This document shows positions 15,503 to 25,338 of a DNA stretch of 33,172 nucleotides, one piece after another (within the stretch, counting starts at the first letter, position 1; each line of letters begins with the position of its first letter). The notes beneath the pieces were generated by a model. The model saw only the letters and a program-made list of their open reading frames with translations. It ran no database searches and was not told the origin of the DNA. The stretch spans positions 1-33,172 of the forward strand of contig NZ_JAFMHJ010000034.1 of the NCBI RefSeq assembly GCF_017854565.1, given 5' to 3'. The stretch comes from Yoonia sp. Its GTDB lineage: Bacteria > Pseudomonadota > Alphaproteobacteria > Rhodobacterales > Rhodobacteraceae. Made by a program: the position numbers and the translations under genes.

Positions 15503-16324
15503 ATGTTTCAGATCAAAACCAATCCATCAATGACCCGCGGCGTCATCGGTATGGCCGAATTGATCTACCATGCCACCGTACGGGACATTCGCAAGTCACA
15601 TCGCAACGCATTGATGGGCCTGTTTCTGAACATAATGCAGACCGTAGTTTTTGTCTTGGCCTTCTACATTATGTTTGAAGTGCTCGGGATGCGCGGCTCT
15701 GCACTGCGTGGTGACTTTTTGCTTTATATCATGTCGGGCATCTTCCTGTTTTTGACCCATACAAAAGCGATGTCAGCCGTCATAAACTCCGAAGGACCCG
15801 CATCGCCGATGATGCAACACGCGCCGATGAACACGATCATAGCGATATGCGCCGGCGCGCTTTCATCCCTTTATCTTCAGTTATTATCGCTATTTTTGGT
15901 GCTGTGTGTATATCATATCGCCGTTGTCCCAATCACGATTGATAACCCCGCCGGTGCCATGGGAATGCTTTTGCTATCTTGGTTCTCAGGCGTTGCCATT
16001 GGCGTGGTGTTCCTGGCAATCAAACCGTGGGCACCTGATTTTGTCGACGTTGCATCCGGTGTTTATGCCCGGGCAAATATGATCGCATCGGGCAAGATGT
16101 TTGTAGCAAATACCTTGCCTGCGTCCATGATCGCATTTTTCGACTGGAACCCACTTTTCCACACGATTGATCAGGCGCGCGGCTTTATCTTTCTGCACTA
16201 CTCCCCACACTTCAGTTCGGTAAGCTACCCTCTCTACCTGTCGATTGGTCTGCTTATGCTGGGACTTATGGGGGAATTCTACACCCGCAAAAGCGCCTCG
16301 CTCAGCTGGGATGCTGGCCGCTAG
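15503..16324 (+). CDS. ABC-2 type permease, polysaccharide-export (KpsM-like), without a partner ATPase nearby
   Basis: About 273 residues with roughly six hydrophobic segments: starting near LFLNIMQTVVFVLAFYIMF, then LLYIMSGIFLFL, a long LLSLFLVLCVYHIAVVPI, LLLSWFSGVAIGVVFLAI, and a last one near LYLSIGLLMLGLMG. This layout matches ABC-2 permeases that export Kdo-linked capsules, O-antigens or teichoic acids. The start at 15503 has AGGAAAG 5 bases upstream; a longer reading from 15476 is less likely. No ATPase lies beside it, which is unusual because KpsM normally pairs with KpsT. It is divergent from the cysQ/kdsB-like operon, so a role in exporting that glycan is possible. Substrate is inference. 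Confidence 0.78.
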   Translation: MFQIKTNPSMTRGVIGMAELIYHATVRDIRKSHRNALMGLFLNIMQTVVFVLAFYIMFEVLGMRGSALRGDFLLYIMSGIFLFLTHTKAMSAVINSEGPASPMMQHAPMNTIIAICAGALSSLYLQLLSLFLVLCVYHIAVVPITIDNPAGAMGMLLLSWFSGVAIGVVFLAIKPWAPDFVDVASGVYARANMIASGKMFVANTLPASMIAFFDWNPLFHTIDQARGFIFLHYSPHFSSVSYPLYLSIGLLMLGLMGEFYTRKSASLSWDAGR

Positions 16325-16443
16325 GGCGGCTCTTTCACATGCAAACATATTTTGGTCATGCCGGTCGAAACACGACGGTCCGATATGTTAACGCTATAGC
16401 CTGCAAAAATGCGGTTTTTGACGGTATGATATGGAAGCGGCGG

Positions 16444-16471
16444 TTGCAGCCATCATGTCCCATCCCTATAT
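16444..16471 (+). promoter_or_regulatory. Putative heat-shock (RpoH-type) promoter of dnaK
   Basis: TTGCAG at 16444-16449 and CCCTATAT at 16464-16471 with 14 bases between resemble the sigma32-type CTTG / CCCCATNT pattern used by alphaproteobacterial heat-shock genes. It lies about 110 bases before dnaK in a 258-base gap that has no other gene. The first CTTG base is not conserved (GTTG). An AGAGGGA ribosome-binding site is at 16568-16574. Confidence 0.45.
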
Positions 16472-16582
16472 ACGCCAAGATCAATGTTCAGGGCCGATGC
16501 CTTGTTCAGATTCATGTAACTGGCGCGGGTGCCGAAACGGGTTCGCGCTACTCAAACCGCCTAAAGTAGAGGGATTTGAAAA

Positions 16583-18490
16583 ATGGCCAAAGTTATTGGT
16601 ATCGACCTAGGAACCACCAACTCCTGTATCGCCATCATGGATGGCTCTAAACCGCGCGTTATCGAAAATGCCGAAGGCGCGCGTACAACACCGTCTATCG
16701 TCGCTTTCACCGATGACGAACGGCTTGTCGGTCAGCCAGCCAAGCGGCAGGCCGTAACCAACCCCGAAAACACAATCTTTGCGGTGAAACGTCTGATCGG
16801 TCGTCGGTTCGACGACAAGGATCTTGCCAAAGAGAAAAAGAACATGCCGTTCGAAATCGTCAATGGCGGCAACGGCGATGCATGGGTTCAGGCCAAAGGT
16901 GAGAAATACTCCCCCAGCCAGATTTCTGCCTTCATCCTCGGCAAGATGAAAGAAACCGCCGAAAGCTACCTTGGCGAAGAAGTGACGCAAGCCGTCATCA
17001 CCGTGCCTGCCTATTTCAACGACGCCCAGCGTCAGGCAACCAAGGACGCGGGCAAAATTGCAGGCCTCGAAGTGCTGCGTATCATCAACGAGCCGACAGC
17101 TGCGGCGCTGGCCTACGGTCTTGACAAGAAAGACAACAAGACCATCGCTGTTTATGACCTTGGCGGCGGTACTTTCGACGTGACCATCCTCGAAATAGAC
17201 GATGGCCTGTTCGAGGTGAAATCTACCAATGGTGACACGTTCCTTGGTGGCGAAGACTTTGACATGCGCGTCGTCAACTACCTTGCTGACGAGTTCAAAA
17301 AAGAACACTCGGTTGACCTGACAAAAGACAAAATGGCGCTCCAGCGTCTGAAAGAAGCTGCTGAAAAGGCCAAGATCGAACTTTCGTCTTCGTCTTCGAC
17401 CGAAATCAACCAGCCATTCATTTCGATGGGCTCGAACGGTCAGCCGCTGCACATGGTCATGAAACTGACCCGTGCCAAACTGGAAAGCCTTGTCGCTGAC
17501 CTGATCAAGAATTCGATCAAGCCCTGCCAAGCCGCCCTCAAAGATGCGGGTCTTTCGATCAAGGACATCGACGAGGTGGTTTTGGTCGGCGGTATGACCC
17601 GGATGCCGCGTGTGAAAGAAGAAGTCGGTAAATTCTTCGGCAAAGAACCGCATCAGGGCGTGAACCCTGACGAAGTCGTCGCATTGGGTGCCGCCATTCA
17701 GGCCGGTGTTCTGCAAGGTGACGTCAAAGACGTGGTTCTGCTGGACGTCACGCCACTGTCGCTGGGTATCGAAACCCTTGGCGGCGTGTTCACCCGTCTG
17801 ATCGACCGCAACACGACGATCCCCACCAAGAAGTCCCAAGTGTTCTCGACTGCCGAAGACAACCAGAATGCCGTGACACTGCGCGTGTTCCAAGGCGAAC
17901 GTGAAATGGCAGCCGACAACAAGATGCTTGGCCAGTTCAACTTGGAAAGCATCCCGCCAGCGCCACGCGGTATGCCCCAGATCGAAGTGACCTTTGATAT
18001 CGACGCCAACGGGATCGTTGAAGTCGGCGCCAAGGACAAAGGCACCGGCAAAGAGCAGAAGATCACGATCCAGGCCTCTGGCGGCTTGTCCGATGACGAC
18101 ATTGAAGCGATGGTCAAAGACGCCGAAGAAAACGCCGAGGCCGACAAGGCGCGTCGCGAGCTGATCGAAGCCAAGAATCAGGCCGAAAGCCTGATCCACT
18201 CGACCGAAAAGTCGATGGAAGAGCACGCAGCCAAGGTCGACCCGACGACAATCGAAGCGATCGAACTGGCCATTGCCGCACTCAAGGATGATCTGGAGGG
18301 CGAAAATGCAGACAAGATCAAATCGGGCGTCCAGAACGTAACCGAAGCAGCCATGAAACTGGGCGAAGCCATCTATAAGGCTAGCCAGGAAGAATCCGGC
18401 GAGGCGGAACCCGATCCACGTGGTGCAGACGAAGACGACATCCTTGATGCCGACTTCGAAGATCTGGACGACGAAAAGCGTGACAACTAA
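16583..18490 (+). CDS. dnaK: Chaperone protein DnaK (Hsp70)
   Basis: ATP-dependent Hsp70 chaperone of 635 residues, full length. The nucleotide-binding domain covers about 1-385 ([50 protein letters not shown]). A conserved linker follows ([18 protein letters not shown] region), then the peptide-binding domain (about 390-505). The C-terminal lid is helical and ends in an acidic tail ([14 protein letters not shown]). It works with DnaJ, encoded 74 bases downstream, and with GrpE, which is not in the window. Codon use is strongly biased, which also creates a long empty reading frame on the opposite strand. Confidence 0.99.
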   Translation: MAKVIGIDLGTTNSCIAIMDGSKPRVIENAEGARTTPSIVAFTDDERLVGQPAKRQAVTNPENTIFAVKRLIGRRFDDKDLAKEKKNMPFEIVNGGNGDAWVQAKGEKYSPSQISAFILGKMKETAESYLGEEVTQAVITVPAYFNDAQRQATKDAGKIAGLEVLRIINEPTAAALAYGLDKKDNKTIAVYDLGGGTFDVTILEIDDGLFEVKSTNGDTFLGGEDFDMRVVNYLADEFKKEHSVDLTKDKMALQRLKEAAEKAKIELSSSSSTEINQPFISMGSNGQPLHMVMKLTRAKLESLVADLIKNSIKPCQAALKDAGLSIKDIDEVVLVGGMTRMPRVKEEVGKFFGKEPHQGVNPDEVVALGAAIQAGVLQGDVKDVVLLDVTPLSLGIETLGGVFTRLIDRNTTIPTKKSQVFSTAEDNQNAVTLRVFQGEREMAADNKMLGQFNLESIPPAPRGMPQIEVTFDIDANGIVEVGAKDKGTGKEQKITIQASGGLSDDDIEAMVKDAEENAEADKARRELIEAKNQAESLIHSTEKSMEEHAAKVDPTTIEAIELAIAALKDDLEGENADKIKSGVQNVTEAAMKLGEAIYKASQEESGEAEPDPRGADEDDILDADFEDLDDEKRDN

Positions 18491-18513
18491 GGCAACGCAC
18501 TGCTAAGGGAACG

Positions 18514-18541
18514 GACCGGCCCAGATCCGGGTCGGTCTTTT
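18514..18541 (+). terminator. Intrinsic-terminator-like hairpin between dnaK and dnaJ
   Basis: GACCGGCCC at 18514-18522 pairs with GGGTCGGTC at 18529-18537 (one mismatch or wobble, loop of 6 bases), and TTTT follows at 18538-18541. It lies between the dnaK stop and the dnaJ start, so it probably causes partial termination or protects the dnaK 3' end, giving more DnaK than DnaJ. Confidence 0.7.
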
Positions 18542-18564
18542 CCATTCCCAAGGGAAAAAGTATC

Positions 18565-19710
18565 ATGGCAAAACGTGACTATTATGATGTGCTTGGGATC
18601 GCCAAAGGTGCTGATGCCGCTGCGATCAAAAAAGCCTACCGCCAAAAGGCAAAAGAGCTGCACCCCGACCGCAACGCCGACAATCCCAAGGCCGAATCGC
18701 AGTTCAAAGAGGCGAACGAAGCCTACGAAATTCTGAAAGACGACAACAAGAAAGCCGCCTATGATCGCTATGGTCATGCTGCGTTTGAAAACGGCATGGG
18801 CGCCGCTGGTGGTCAACGTGGCGGCGGGCAGGGCGATTTTGCGAGCGCGTTCTCGGATGTTTTTGACGATCTGTTCGGCGACTTTATGGGCGGACGCGGC
18901 AGTGGCACCCGTCGGGGCGGGGCACAGCGCGGTAATGACCTGCGTTATAACCTGCGGATCAACCTCGAAGACGTTTTTTCCGGTCTACAAAAGACGATCA
19001 CCGTACCAACGGCGGTCGGTTGCGCGTCATGCAATGGCACCGGCGCTGAGGGTGGATCAGAACCGCAGACCTGCCCGACCTGTTCGGGCATGGGCAAAGT
19101 CCGTGCGCAACAGGGCTTCTTTACGGTCGAGCGGACCTGCCCGACCTGCTCGGGCATGGGTCAAACGATCAAGGACCCCTGCAAAAACTGTCATGGCGCT
19201 GGCCGTGTTGAAAAAGAAAAATCGCTTTCGGTTAATATTCCTGCCGGTGTTGAAACTGGTACCCGCATTCGCCTGGCCGGCGAAGGCGAAGCTGGCATGC
19301 GCGGTGGCCCGTCCGGTGATCTTTATATCTTTATCGAGGTGAGCAAACACGCCCTGTTTGAGCGCGAAAACACGAACCTGTTCTGTCGTGTGCCGGTGTC
19401 GATGGCCACTGCGGCACTCGGTGGTGAGATAGAAGTGCCAACGATTGATGGTGGCCGTAGCCGGGTAAAAGTCCCCGAAGGATCGCAATCAGGCCGGCAA
19501 ATGCGGTTGCGCAACAAGGGCATGCCAGCCCTGCGCGGCGGACCAAGCGGTGACATGTTCATCGAATTGGCTGTCGAAACGCCCGTCAAATTGACCAGCC
19601 GACAACGCGAACTGCTCAAGGAATTCGATCAGTTGAGTGAAGACAATAATCCCAACGGCAGCAGCTTTTTCAAATCGGTGAAAAACTTTTGGGATAGTAT
19701 GAAAAGCTAG
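18565..19710 (+). CDS. dnaJ: Chaperone protein DnaJ (Hsp40)
   Basis: Hsp40 co-chaperone that delivers substrates to DnaK and stimulates its ATPase. The 381 residues have a J domain with HPD ([10 protein letters not shown], about residues 33-42), a Gly/Phe-rich segment with many GG (about 73-118), and four CxxCxGxG zinc motifs ([32 protein letters not shown], about 153-215). A C-terminal substrate-binding domain follows. The second and third zinc motifs are encoded by two 27-base segments (19068-19094 and 19134-19160) identical but for one base, an unusually close internal duplication. AGGGA precedes the ATG. Confidence 0.98.
   Translation: MAKRDYYDVLGIAKGADAAAIKKAYRQKAKELHPDRNADNPKAESQFKEANEAYEILKDDNKKAAYDRYGHAAFENGMGAAGGQRGGGQGDFASAFSDVFDDLFGDFMGGRGSGTRRGGAQRGNDLRYNLRINLEDVFSGLQKTITVPTAVGCASCNGTGAEGGSEPQTCPTCSGMGKVRAQQGFFTVERTCPTCSGMGQTIKDPCKNCHGAGRVEKEKSLSVNIPAGVETGTRIRLAGEGEAGMRGGPSGDLYIFIEVSKHALFERENTNLFCRVPVSMATAALGGEIEVPTIDGGRSRVKVPEGSQSGRQMRLRNKGMPALRGGPSGDMFIELAVETPVKLTSRQRELLKEFDQLSEDNNPNGSSFFKSVKNFWDSMKS
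19068..19160 (+). repeat. Pair of near-identical 27-base direct repeats inside dnaJ
   Basis: Segments 19068-19094 and 19134-19160 differ at one base and each encode TCPTCSGMG, the second and third zinc-binding motifs of DnaJ. Paralogous zinc repeats are expected, but near-perfect nucleotide identity suggests local gene conversion or strong codon preference. Confidence 0.8.
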
Positions 19711-19751
19711 CGTTAACTCTAGTTTAACAAAGTTTTCGGCAAAGTAAGTTC

Positions 19752-20510
19752 ATGACCTATTTTGCCGAGACCCGCTCTTTATTTCCTGACGTGGACGACG
19801 TCACAGTGCCCGCACGGGGCCCCACCGGACGCACGCCATCATACCTGCACGATCACCGAAAACGTCTGCGCGAACGGTTTTTGACGGGTGGGGCTGCTGC
19901 GGTTCCTGACTACGAATTGCTGGAACTCGTGTTGTTCCGCGCCATCCCCCGACAAGATGTGAAACCGCTGGCGCGCGCACTGATCGAGGCCTTTGGCGAC
20001 TTCAATCGCGTTGTATCCGCGCCAATTAGCCAGTTGATGCAGGTCACCGGCGTTGGTGAATCGGTCGCAATAGAACTCAAGGTGGTTGAAGCCGCAGCAC
20101 ATCGGCTTGCCCGAGCCAAGGTTATGCAGCGCCTTGTGGTGTCAAGCTGGGACGCGTTGCTTGACTATTGCCACACGGTGATGGCCCACCGCGACACAGA
20201 ACAGTTTCGCATTCTTTATCTTGATACCAAAAACGTGTTGATCGCGGACGAGGAGCAGGCGAAAGGCACCTTGGATCACGTCCCTGTCTATCCACGCGAG
20301 GTCGTGAAACGCGCGCTTGAGCTGAACGCAGCATCACTTATCTTGGTGCATAATCATCCGTCAGGCGACCCGACCCCATCGGAAATGGATATCAATATGA
20401 CCAACCAGATCATTCTGGCCGCGAACGCGCTTAGCATTGCCGTCCACGATCACCTCATCATTGGGAAGTCGTGCGAGATTAGTTTCAGGTCCGAAGGTTT
20501 GATCAAATAA
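19752..20510 (+). CDS. radC: RadC/JAMM-domain protein
   Basis: 252 residues: an N-terminal helix-hairpin-helix-like region (about 30-120, DYELLELVLFRAIP, VTGVGESVAIELK) and a C-terminal MPN/JAMM domain (about 125-252) with the metal-binding motif HNHPSGDPTPSEMD. The name RadC stands for DNA repair, but that role has not held up well and the true function of this family is uncertain. It starts with ATG at 19752 and ends 7 bases from the stop of a convergent uncharacterised gene, with no clear terminator between them. Confidence 0.93.
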   Translation: MTYFAETRSLFPDVDDVTVPARGPTGRTPSYLHDHRKRLRERFLTGGAAAVPDYELLELVLFRAIPRQDVKPLARALIEAFGDFNRVVSAPISQLMQVTGVGESVAIELKVVEAAAHRLARAKVMQRLVVSSWDALLDYCHTVMAHRDTEQFRILYLDTKNVLIADEEQAKGTLDHVPVYPREVVKRALELNAASLILVHNHPSGDPTPSEMDINMTNQIILAANALSIAVHDHLIIGKSCEISFRSEGLIK

Positions 20511-20517
20511 AGCGAGG

Positions 20518-21510
20518 TTACCGCGCCGCCAACGTGACGTCCTGAAAGATATTTGGCAGAATAATTAGCTGCCCCGCCATGTCGCAGGCAGGAATAGCAA
20601 TCGTCAGTTGCTTTAAAACCAACATCTGGCCCGCGTTCGTGCGAATGCTCGTTGCATCGACCTCCCGACCGCAGTTCCGATCGCTGACAGCCACGCCAAG
20701 CTGCAAGGCGATAACGCCGTCGCGGTTCAGCAGCCCCGAAGGAAAGGTGTAAACCTCAGCTAAGTACGGGATATCAGCAACGCTGGTGCCCAGTCGCACC
20801 GTAAAGCCGCTTTCACCCATCTGCGCCATTCCCGGGCTATTCGTCGATGCAGACCAAACGTGGCCTAGTTCACCAAGACTGGCACCAAATTCCAGCGCAT
20901 GAAGCTGCAGATTGTCCTTGCTGCGCCACTGCAGAACTGTTCGATCATAGTTACCCGCTTCGGGCACGGTCAGCGTCGCGGTCGCCACTTCGACATTGTC
21001 GAATGAAACGGCAAAAGCCGCGTCCGCAGAAAGCGCTGGAATCTGCAAATTTGCGGCCCCTGCCGCATCTGTCCGTGCAGAAAATACCATGCCTTTGTGC
21101 AGCACGACAAAATAGGCGTTGCGGTAGCACGGCGCATTTACGGTTAAGTTTACCATGGCCGCCACATCGGCGACTGCGGACAATTCCGTCTGACACGCAC
21201 CAAATGGCGTGGCCAATATGGTGCCCATCATCGGGGTTTCAGTCTCTGGATATGTTGCATCAATGGCTGACGCGGCCTGCGTGTTGTAAATGTGCGCGAG
21301 CGGCGTGGTGACCACATCTGGAACACCAAACACTGAATCGCCAACAGAATTCTTCGAAGCCATGACGCTCTGCACAGCTGTGCGATTGGACACACGTGCG
21401 GCGCGCACTTCATCAGACGGCCCAGCTTCATCGTACTGCATCAGAAAACCAATGCCGACAGCAATAGCGCAGGTCGACACAATCGTCGTCATTGTACTCG
21501 CGCCAGCCAT
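20518..21510 (-). CDS. Uncharacterised membrane-anchored extracytoplasmic protein next to secA
   Basis: I recognise no catalytic domain. The 330 residues start with one hydrophobic anchor (about 9-24, VSTCAIAVGIGFLM), followed by a long region likely outside the cytoplasm. Four cysteines after the anchor (in FGACQTE, APCYRN, DRNCGRE and IPACDMA) could form two disulfides. Repeated VxVxxxGxY/W-like beta stretches suggest beta-rich modules; the middle contains FSARTDAAGAANLQIPAL. I prefer ATG at 21510, with GGGGG 8 bases upstream, over the TTG at 21513. It lies 103 bases downstream of secA on the same strand; homologues in Roseobacter genomes are sometimes labelled translocase because of this position (recall), which is not evidence of function. 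Confidence 0.7.
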   Translation of the reverse strand: MAGASTMTTIVSTCAIAVGIGFLMQYDEAGPSDEVRAARVSNRTAVQSVMASKNSVGDSVFGVPDVVTTPLAHIYNTQAASAIDATYPETETPMMGTILATPFGACQTELSAVADVAAMVNLTVNAPCYRNAYFVVLHKGMVFSARTDAAGAANLQIPALSADAAFAVSFDNVEVATATLTVPEAGNYDRTVLQWRSKDNLQLHALEFGASLGELGHVWSASTNSPGMAQMGESGFTVRLGTSVADIPYLAEVYTFPSGLLNRDGVIALQLGVAVSDRNCGREVDATSIRTNAGQMLVLKQLTIAIPACDMAGQLIILPNIFQDVTLAAR

Positions 21511-21613
21511 CAATCACGCCCCCGTCTACCCATTGCAAACAGAACTGTCCCAATAGACAGTGTCGTCACAACGACAACCTTATGGTCTTGCGATGTCTTG
21601 ATTGTGGCCCATT

Positions 21614-24304
21614 TCAGGCAAAGCGCCCATGACAATGTTTGAACTTGTTACCTGAACCACAGGGGCAAACGTCGTTGCGGCCCGGGTTCCCCCATGTCTG
21701 CGGATCAGTTTCATCGAAACCCTCACGCGCTGTGCCAGCGGTCGTACCGCTTGGTGCTGGCGCAGCTTGGGCCATGCGCTGCTGTTCGCGCAATTGTGCC
21801 ATGATCCGCTCTTGCTCTTCTTGTGACATGGGTCGGATTTGCGCCAGTTTTTTCGTCACATCTGTACGCAAGCTGTCCAACAGACGTTCGAACAGTTGGA
21901 AACCCTCTGTTTTATATTCATTCAGCGGGTCCCGCTGCGCATAACCGCGAAAGCCTACAACAGCCCGCAAATGTTCCAGCGTCAGCAAATGTTCGCGCCA
22001 TTTGCCGTCAATTGTCTGAAGCAAGAGCTGCTTTTCAACGCTCCGCATCGTATCCGGACCAAGCGCCTTGGCCTTGTCATTCATAAATTTATCGGACGCT
22101 TCTTCAAGCCGCTCGCGGATGTCGTTTTCGTCGACACCCTCCTCATCGGCCCAAGCCATAACAGGCACGTCGATACCGAGGTTTTCAATCACTGCCGCAT
22201 AAAGGCCCTGGGCATCCCATTGATCCGCATAGCTTTTGCGTGGAATATGTTCCGAAACCAAATCTTCGATTACTTGGTGACGCATGTCTTGCGCAATGTC
22301 TGACAGGTCTTTGGCTTCCATGATTTCACGGCGCTGCGAAAAGATCACTTTGCGCTGATCGTTCATCACGTCATCGAATTTCAAAAGCTGCTTGCGGATA
22401 TCAAAGTTGCGGCCTTCAACCTTCGCCTGCGCACGTTCCAGCGACTTATTGACCCAAGGGTGCACAATTGCCTCCCCGTCCTTCATGCCAAGACCCGACA
22501 GTACTTTTTCAAGCCGCTCAGACCCGAAAATCCGCATCAGGTCGTCTTCCAACGATAGGAAAAAGGACGAACGCCCCGGATCCCCCTGACGACCAGACCG
22601 GCCACGCAGCTGGTTATCAATCCGGCGGCTTTCGTGCCGTTCTGTTGCCAGAACAAACAAACCACCAACAGCCTTCACTTTTTCCTTCTCATCCGCCACT
22701 TCCGCGCTGATCCGGGCACGAACGGCCTCTGGATCGGCATCCGGGTTCTCTGTCAGTGCCTGCAAAACGCGCATGTCAACGTTACCGCCCAGCTGGATAT
22801 CCGTCCCGCGACCAGCCATATTCGTGGCAATCGTAACGGCGTTCAGCTTACCGGCATCTGCAATGATCTGCGCTTCCTGCTCGTGTTGGCGTGCATTCAG
22901 GACATTGAAGGTGATTCCTTCTTTGTTCAGCAAACCGGCCAGAAACTCTGACTTCTCAATCGAGGTGGTGCCAACAAGGATAGGTTGCCCCGTTGCATGG
23001 GATTCTTTGATCGCGGCCACGACGCCCTCGAACTTTTCGCGGGCTGTACGATAAACCTGATCATGCTCATCAAGGCGCGCGATTGGCCGGTTGGTCGGCA
23101 CTTCGACAACGCCCAGGCCGTAGATTTCCATGAATTCTTCGGCCTCGGTTACCGCCGTGCCGGTCATGCCGGACAGCCTGTCATAAAGGCGGAAATAGTT
23201 TTGGAATGTTACCGACGCCAGTGTGACGTTCTCGGGTTTGATCGAGACACCCTCTTTGGCCTCAATCGCCTGATGCAGGCCATCGGACAGACGGCGACCC
23301 GCCATCATCCGGCCAGTAAATTCGTCGATCAACACAACTTCGCCATCGCGGACGATATAATCCTTGTCCTTGGTGAACAGCTTGTGCGCACGTAACGCCT
23401 GGTTAACGTGATGCACCAGCGTGGCGCTTTCGGGATCATAGAGCGTCTGACCTTCGGGCAGCAAACCTGCAGCGGTCAGCCTGTCTTCCAGAAAATCATT
23501 GCCTTCATCGTTGAACGTCACCTGACGGGTTTTTTCGTCCAGGGTAAATAAATCGTCAGACACATCAGGGATAAACTTGTCGATCGCGGCATACATCTCG
23601 CTGCGATCCTGCGCCGGGCCAGAAATGATCAGTGGCGTGCGAGCCTCATCAATCAGGATACTGTCAACTTCGTCCACAACAGCAAAGTTATGGCTGCGCT
23701 GATACATCTGATCCAGCTCTGACTTCATGTTGTCGCGCAGATAATCAAAGCCCAGCTCATTGTTCGTCGCATATGTGACGTCGCAGGCATAAGCCGCTTT
23801 TTTCTCATCCTCGGGCTGCTGCGGAACCACAACACCTGTGGTCAAACCAAGGGCGCTATAAACCTTGCTCATCCATTCGGCGTCGCGGCGGGCAAGGTAA
23901 TCGTTTACCGTGACAATATGCACGCCCTTGCCGGTCAGCGCGTTCAGATAGGCAGGCAGCGTGGCCACAAGAGTCTTGCCCTCGCCGGTCTTCATCTCCG
24001 ATATGTTGCCCTGATGCAGGAATATGCCGCCCATCAACTGTGTGTCAAAGGCGCGCAAACCCAGCGCGCGTCTTGCAGCCTCGCGGCAATTGGCAAACGC
24101 CTCGGGCAGCAGATCATCAAGACTTTCGCCCTTCATGGCCCGTTCGGCGAATTCCTGCGTCTTGTCCTTGATACCCTCATCGGACAGCGCCGCAAACGTA
24201 GGCTCCAGCGCGTTGATTTTTTCGATCAACGGACGGACAGCTTTGACTTTGCGGTCGTTCGGTGTGCCAAACACCTTTTTGGCAATCGTTCCGATACCCA
24301 GCAT
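21614..24304 (-). CDS. secA: Preprotein translocase ATPase SecA
   Basis: Motor ATPase that pushes unfolded preproteins through SecYEG. It has 896 residues from ATG at 24304, giving the family start [13 protein letters not shown]; a longer frame from 24370 is not family-like. GGAG lies 7 bases before the chosen ATG. Walker A is [15 protein letters not shown], Walker [19 protein letters not shown], and the helicase motif region GTDIQLGG with [16 protein letters not shown] is intact. The C-terminus carries the SecB/zinc site [13 protein letters not shown]. It is divergent from ppiC. Confidence 0.98.
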   Translation of the reverse strand: MLGIGTIAKKVFGTPNDRKVKAVRPLIEKINALEPTFAALSDEGIKDKTQEFAERAMKGESLDDLLPEAFANCREAARRALGLRAFDTQLMGGIFLHQGNISEMKTGEGKTLVATLPAYLNALTGKGVHIVTVNDYLARRDAEWMSKVYSALGLTTGVVVPQQPEDEKKAAYACDVTYATNNELGFDYLRDNMKSELDQMYQRSHNFAVVDEVDSILIDEARTPLIISGPAQDRSEMYAAIDKFIPDVSDDLFTLDEKTRQVTFNDEGNDFLEDRLTAAGLLPEGQTLYDPESATLVHHVNQALRAHKLFTKDKDYIVRDGEVVLIDEFTGRMMAGRRLSDGLHQAIEAKEGVSIKPENVTLASVTFQNYFRLYDRLSGMTGTAVTEAEEFMEIYGLGVVEVPTNRPIARLDEHDQVYRTAREKFEGVVAAIKESHATGQPILVGTTSIEKSEFLAGLLNKEGITFNVLNARQHEQEAQIIADAGKLNAVTIATNMAGRGTDIQLGGNVDMRVLQALTENPDADPEAVRARISAEVADEKEKVKAVGGLFVLATERHESRRIDNQLRGRSGRQGDPGRSSFFLSLEDDLMRIFGSERLEKVLSGLGMKDGEAIVHPWVNKSLERAQAKVEGRNFDIRKQLLKFDDVMNDQRKVIFSQRREIMEAKDLSDIAQDMRHQVIEDLVSEHIPRKSYADQWDAQGLYAAVIENLGIDVPVMAWADEEGVDENDIRERLEEASDKFMNDKAKALGPDTMRSVEKQLLLQTIDGKWREHLLTLEHLRAVVGFRGYAQRDPLNEYKTEGFQLFERLLDSLRTDVTKKLAQIRPMSQEEQERIMAQLREQQRMAQAAPAPSGTTAGTAREGFDETDPQTWGNPGRNDVCPCGSGNKFKHCHGRFA

Positions 24305-24360
24305 ATTATCTCCGACGGCGCGTATGGCGCCTGTATGACATCTATTTGAGAGGAGGCTGC

Positions 24361-24388
24361 TTGTAGGCACTTCGTTGGCCCCCTACAA
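24361..24388 (-). other. Stem-forming inverted repeat in the secA leader
   Basis: TTGTAGG at 24361-24367 and CCTACAA at 24382-24388 can pair around a 14-base loop, inside the presumed 5' untranslated region of secA. A competing GGCAC/GTGCC pairing overlaps it, so two alternative folds exist. Function is not known. Confidence 0.35.
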
Positions 24389-24423
24389 AGGTGCCGAGCC
24401 AGCCCCCTCGAAGGCCTGTAAGG

Positions 24424-24452
24424 GATGTAAGGGGCGGGATATGCAGTGTCAA
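24424..24452 (-). promoter_or_regulatory. Possible sigma70 promoter of secA
   Basis: On the minus strand a perfect TTGACA (24447-24452) is followed after 17 bases by TACATC (24424-24429), a weak -10 match. Transcription would start near 24417, giving a secA leader of about 110 bases. Visual match only. Confidence 0.45.
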
Positions 24453-24489
24453 CGCCGCGCACCCGTGCGGCCAATCAAGGGATCGTTTA

Positions 24490-25335
24490 ATGCTCAAACA
24501 TGTTACATTTTTGGGGTCTGCAGCACTGGCTATTGCGCTTTCGACTGGTGTAGTGGCCCAAGACGTAACCGCAGCCACCGTTGTTGCCAAAGTTGGCGCC
24601 ACCGAAATCACCATGGGCGAGATCATCATCGCCCGCGCCCAGCTGCCGCCGCAATACGCCCAATTCCCAAACGCTGTTCTGCTCGAAGGCATCATTGACC
24701 AACTGATCCAGCAGCAACTGCTCGCCGACACACTTGATGCGGTGCCCGCCCGGATCGACTACACCTTGCAAAACGAACGCCGTTCGCTGCTTGCTGCAGA
24801 GGTGATCAGTGCAATTACCCAGCAGGCCGTGACCGAAGATGCGCTGCAGGCCGCATTTGATGCACGGTTCGCGGATGCCGCAGGCGTCAATGAATTCAAT
24901 GCGTCGCACCTTCTTGTCGAAACCGAGGAAGAAGCCCGCGCCGCCAAGACCCGTATTGACGACGGCGCGGCCTTTGCCGATGTTGCCCGCGATGTGTCAA
25001 CCGGGCCGACAGGACCGAACGGCGGAAACCTTGGCTGGTTCGAAGCCGGCGCCATGGTGCCAGAGTTTGAGACCGCGATCATGGCGCTCGGGGTTGGCGA
25101 CGTGTCAGAGCCGTTTGAAACACAATTCGGCTGGCATGTGGCGACGCTGAACGAAATCCGCGTGCAACCACTGCCAACACTGGACGAAATGCGCCGCGAG
25201 CTAACCGATGTCCTGCAAGAAGCTGCGGTAACCGCCCGGCTGGATGAACTGACCACCGAGCAAGAGGTCGTCAAACCGGCCGCAGGCGATTTTGACCCCG
25301 ACCTGATCGACAATCTTGATTTGCTGGATCAATAG
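24490..25335 (+). CDS. Secreted parvulin-type peptidyl-prolyl cis-trans isomerase
   Basis: 281 residues from ATG at 24490, preceded by AAGGGA at 7 bases. It begins with a signal peptide (hydrophobic core FLGSAALAIALSTGVVAQ, cleavage near 24). A helical N-terminal region follows, SurA/PrsA-like, including LPPQYAQFPNAVLLEGIIDQ. A PpiC domain covers about 135-230, with NASHLLVETEEEARAAK, NGGNLGWFEAGAMVPEFE and EPFETQFGWHVATLNE. It should fold proteins in the periplasm and is well placed beside secA. An earlier ATG-free extension upstream of 24490 does not look like signal sequence. Confidence 0.88.
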   Translation: MLKHVTFLGSAALAIALSTGVVAQDVTAATVVAKVGATEITMGEIIIARAQLPPQYAQFPNAVLLEGIIDQLIQQQLLADTLDAVPARIDYTLQNERRSLLAAEVISAITQQAVTEDALQAAFDARFADAAGVNEFNASHLLVETEEEARAAKTRIDDGAAFADVARDVSTGPTGPNGGNLGWFEAGAMVPEFETAIMALGVGDVSEPFETQFGWHVATLNEIRVQPLPTLDEMRRELTDVLQEAAVTARLDELTTEQEVVKPAAGDFDPDLIDNLDLLDQ

Positions 25336-25338
25336 ATC

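Noticed and set aside
16607..18226. 539-codon open reading frame antisense to dnaK
   Set aside because: Long empty frames opposite dnaK are well known and result from its strongly biased codons; the translation has no domain logic and the dnaK frame is unambiguous.
21544..21561. ACTGTC/GACAGT hairpin between secA and the uncharacterised gene
   Set aside because: Only a 6-bp stem with no T-run; not enough to call a terminator.
24305..24370. 22-residue N-terminal extension of SecA
   Set aside because: The family start is [13 protein letters not shown] at 24304 with a good ribosome-binding site; the extension is in the divergent promoter region.
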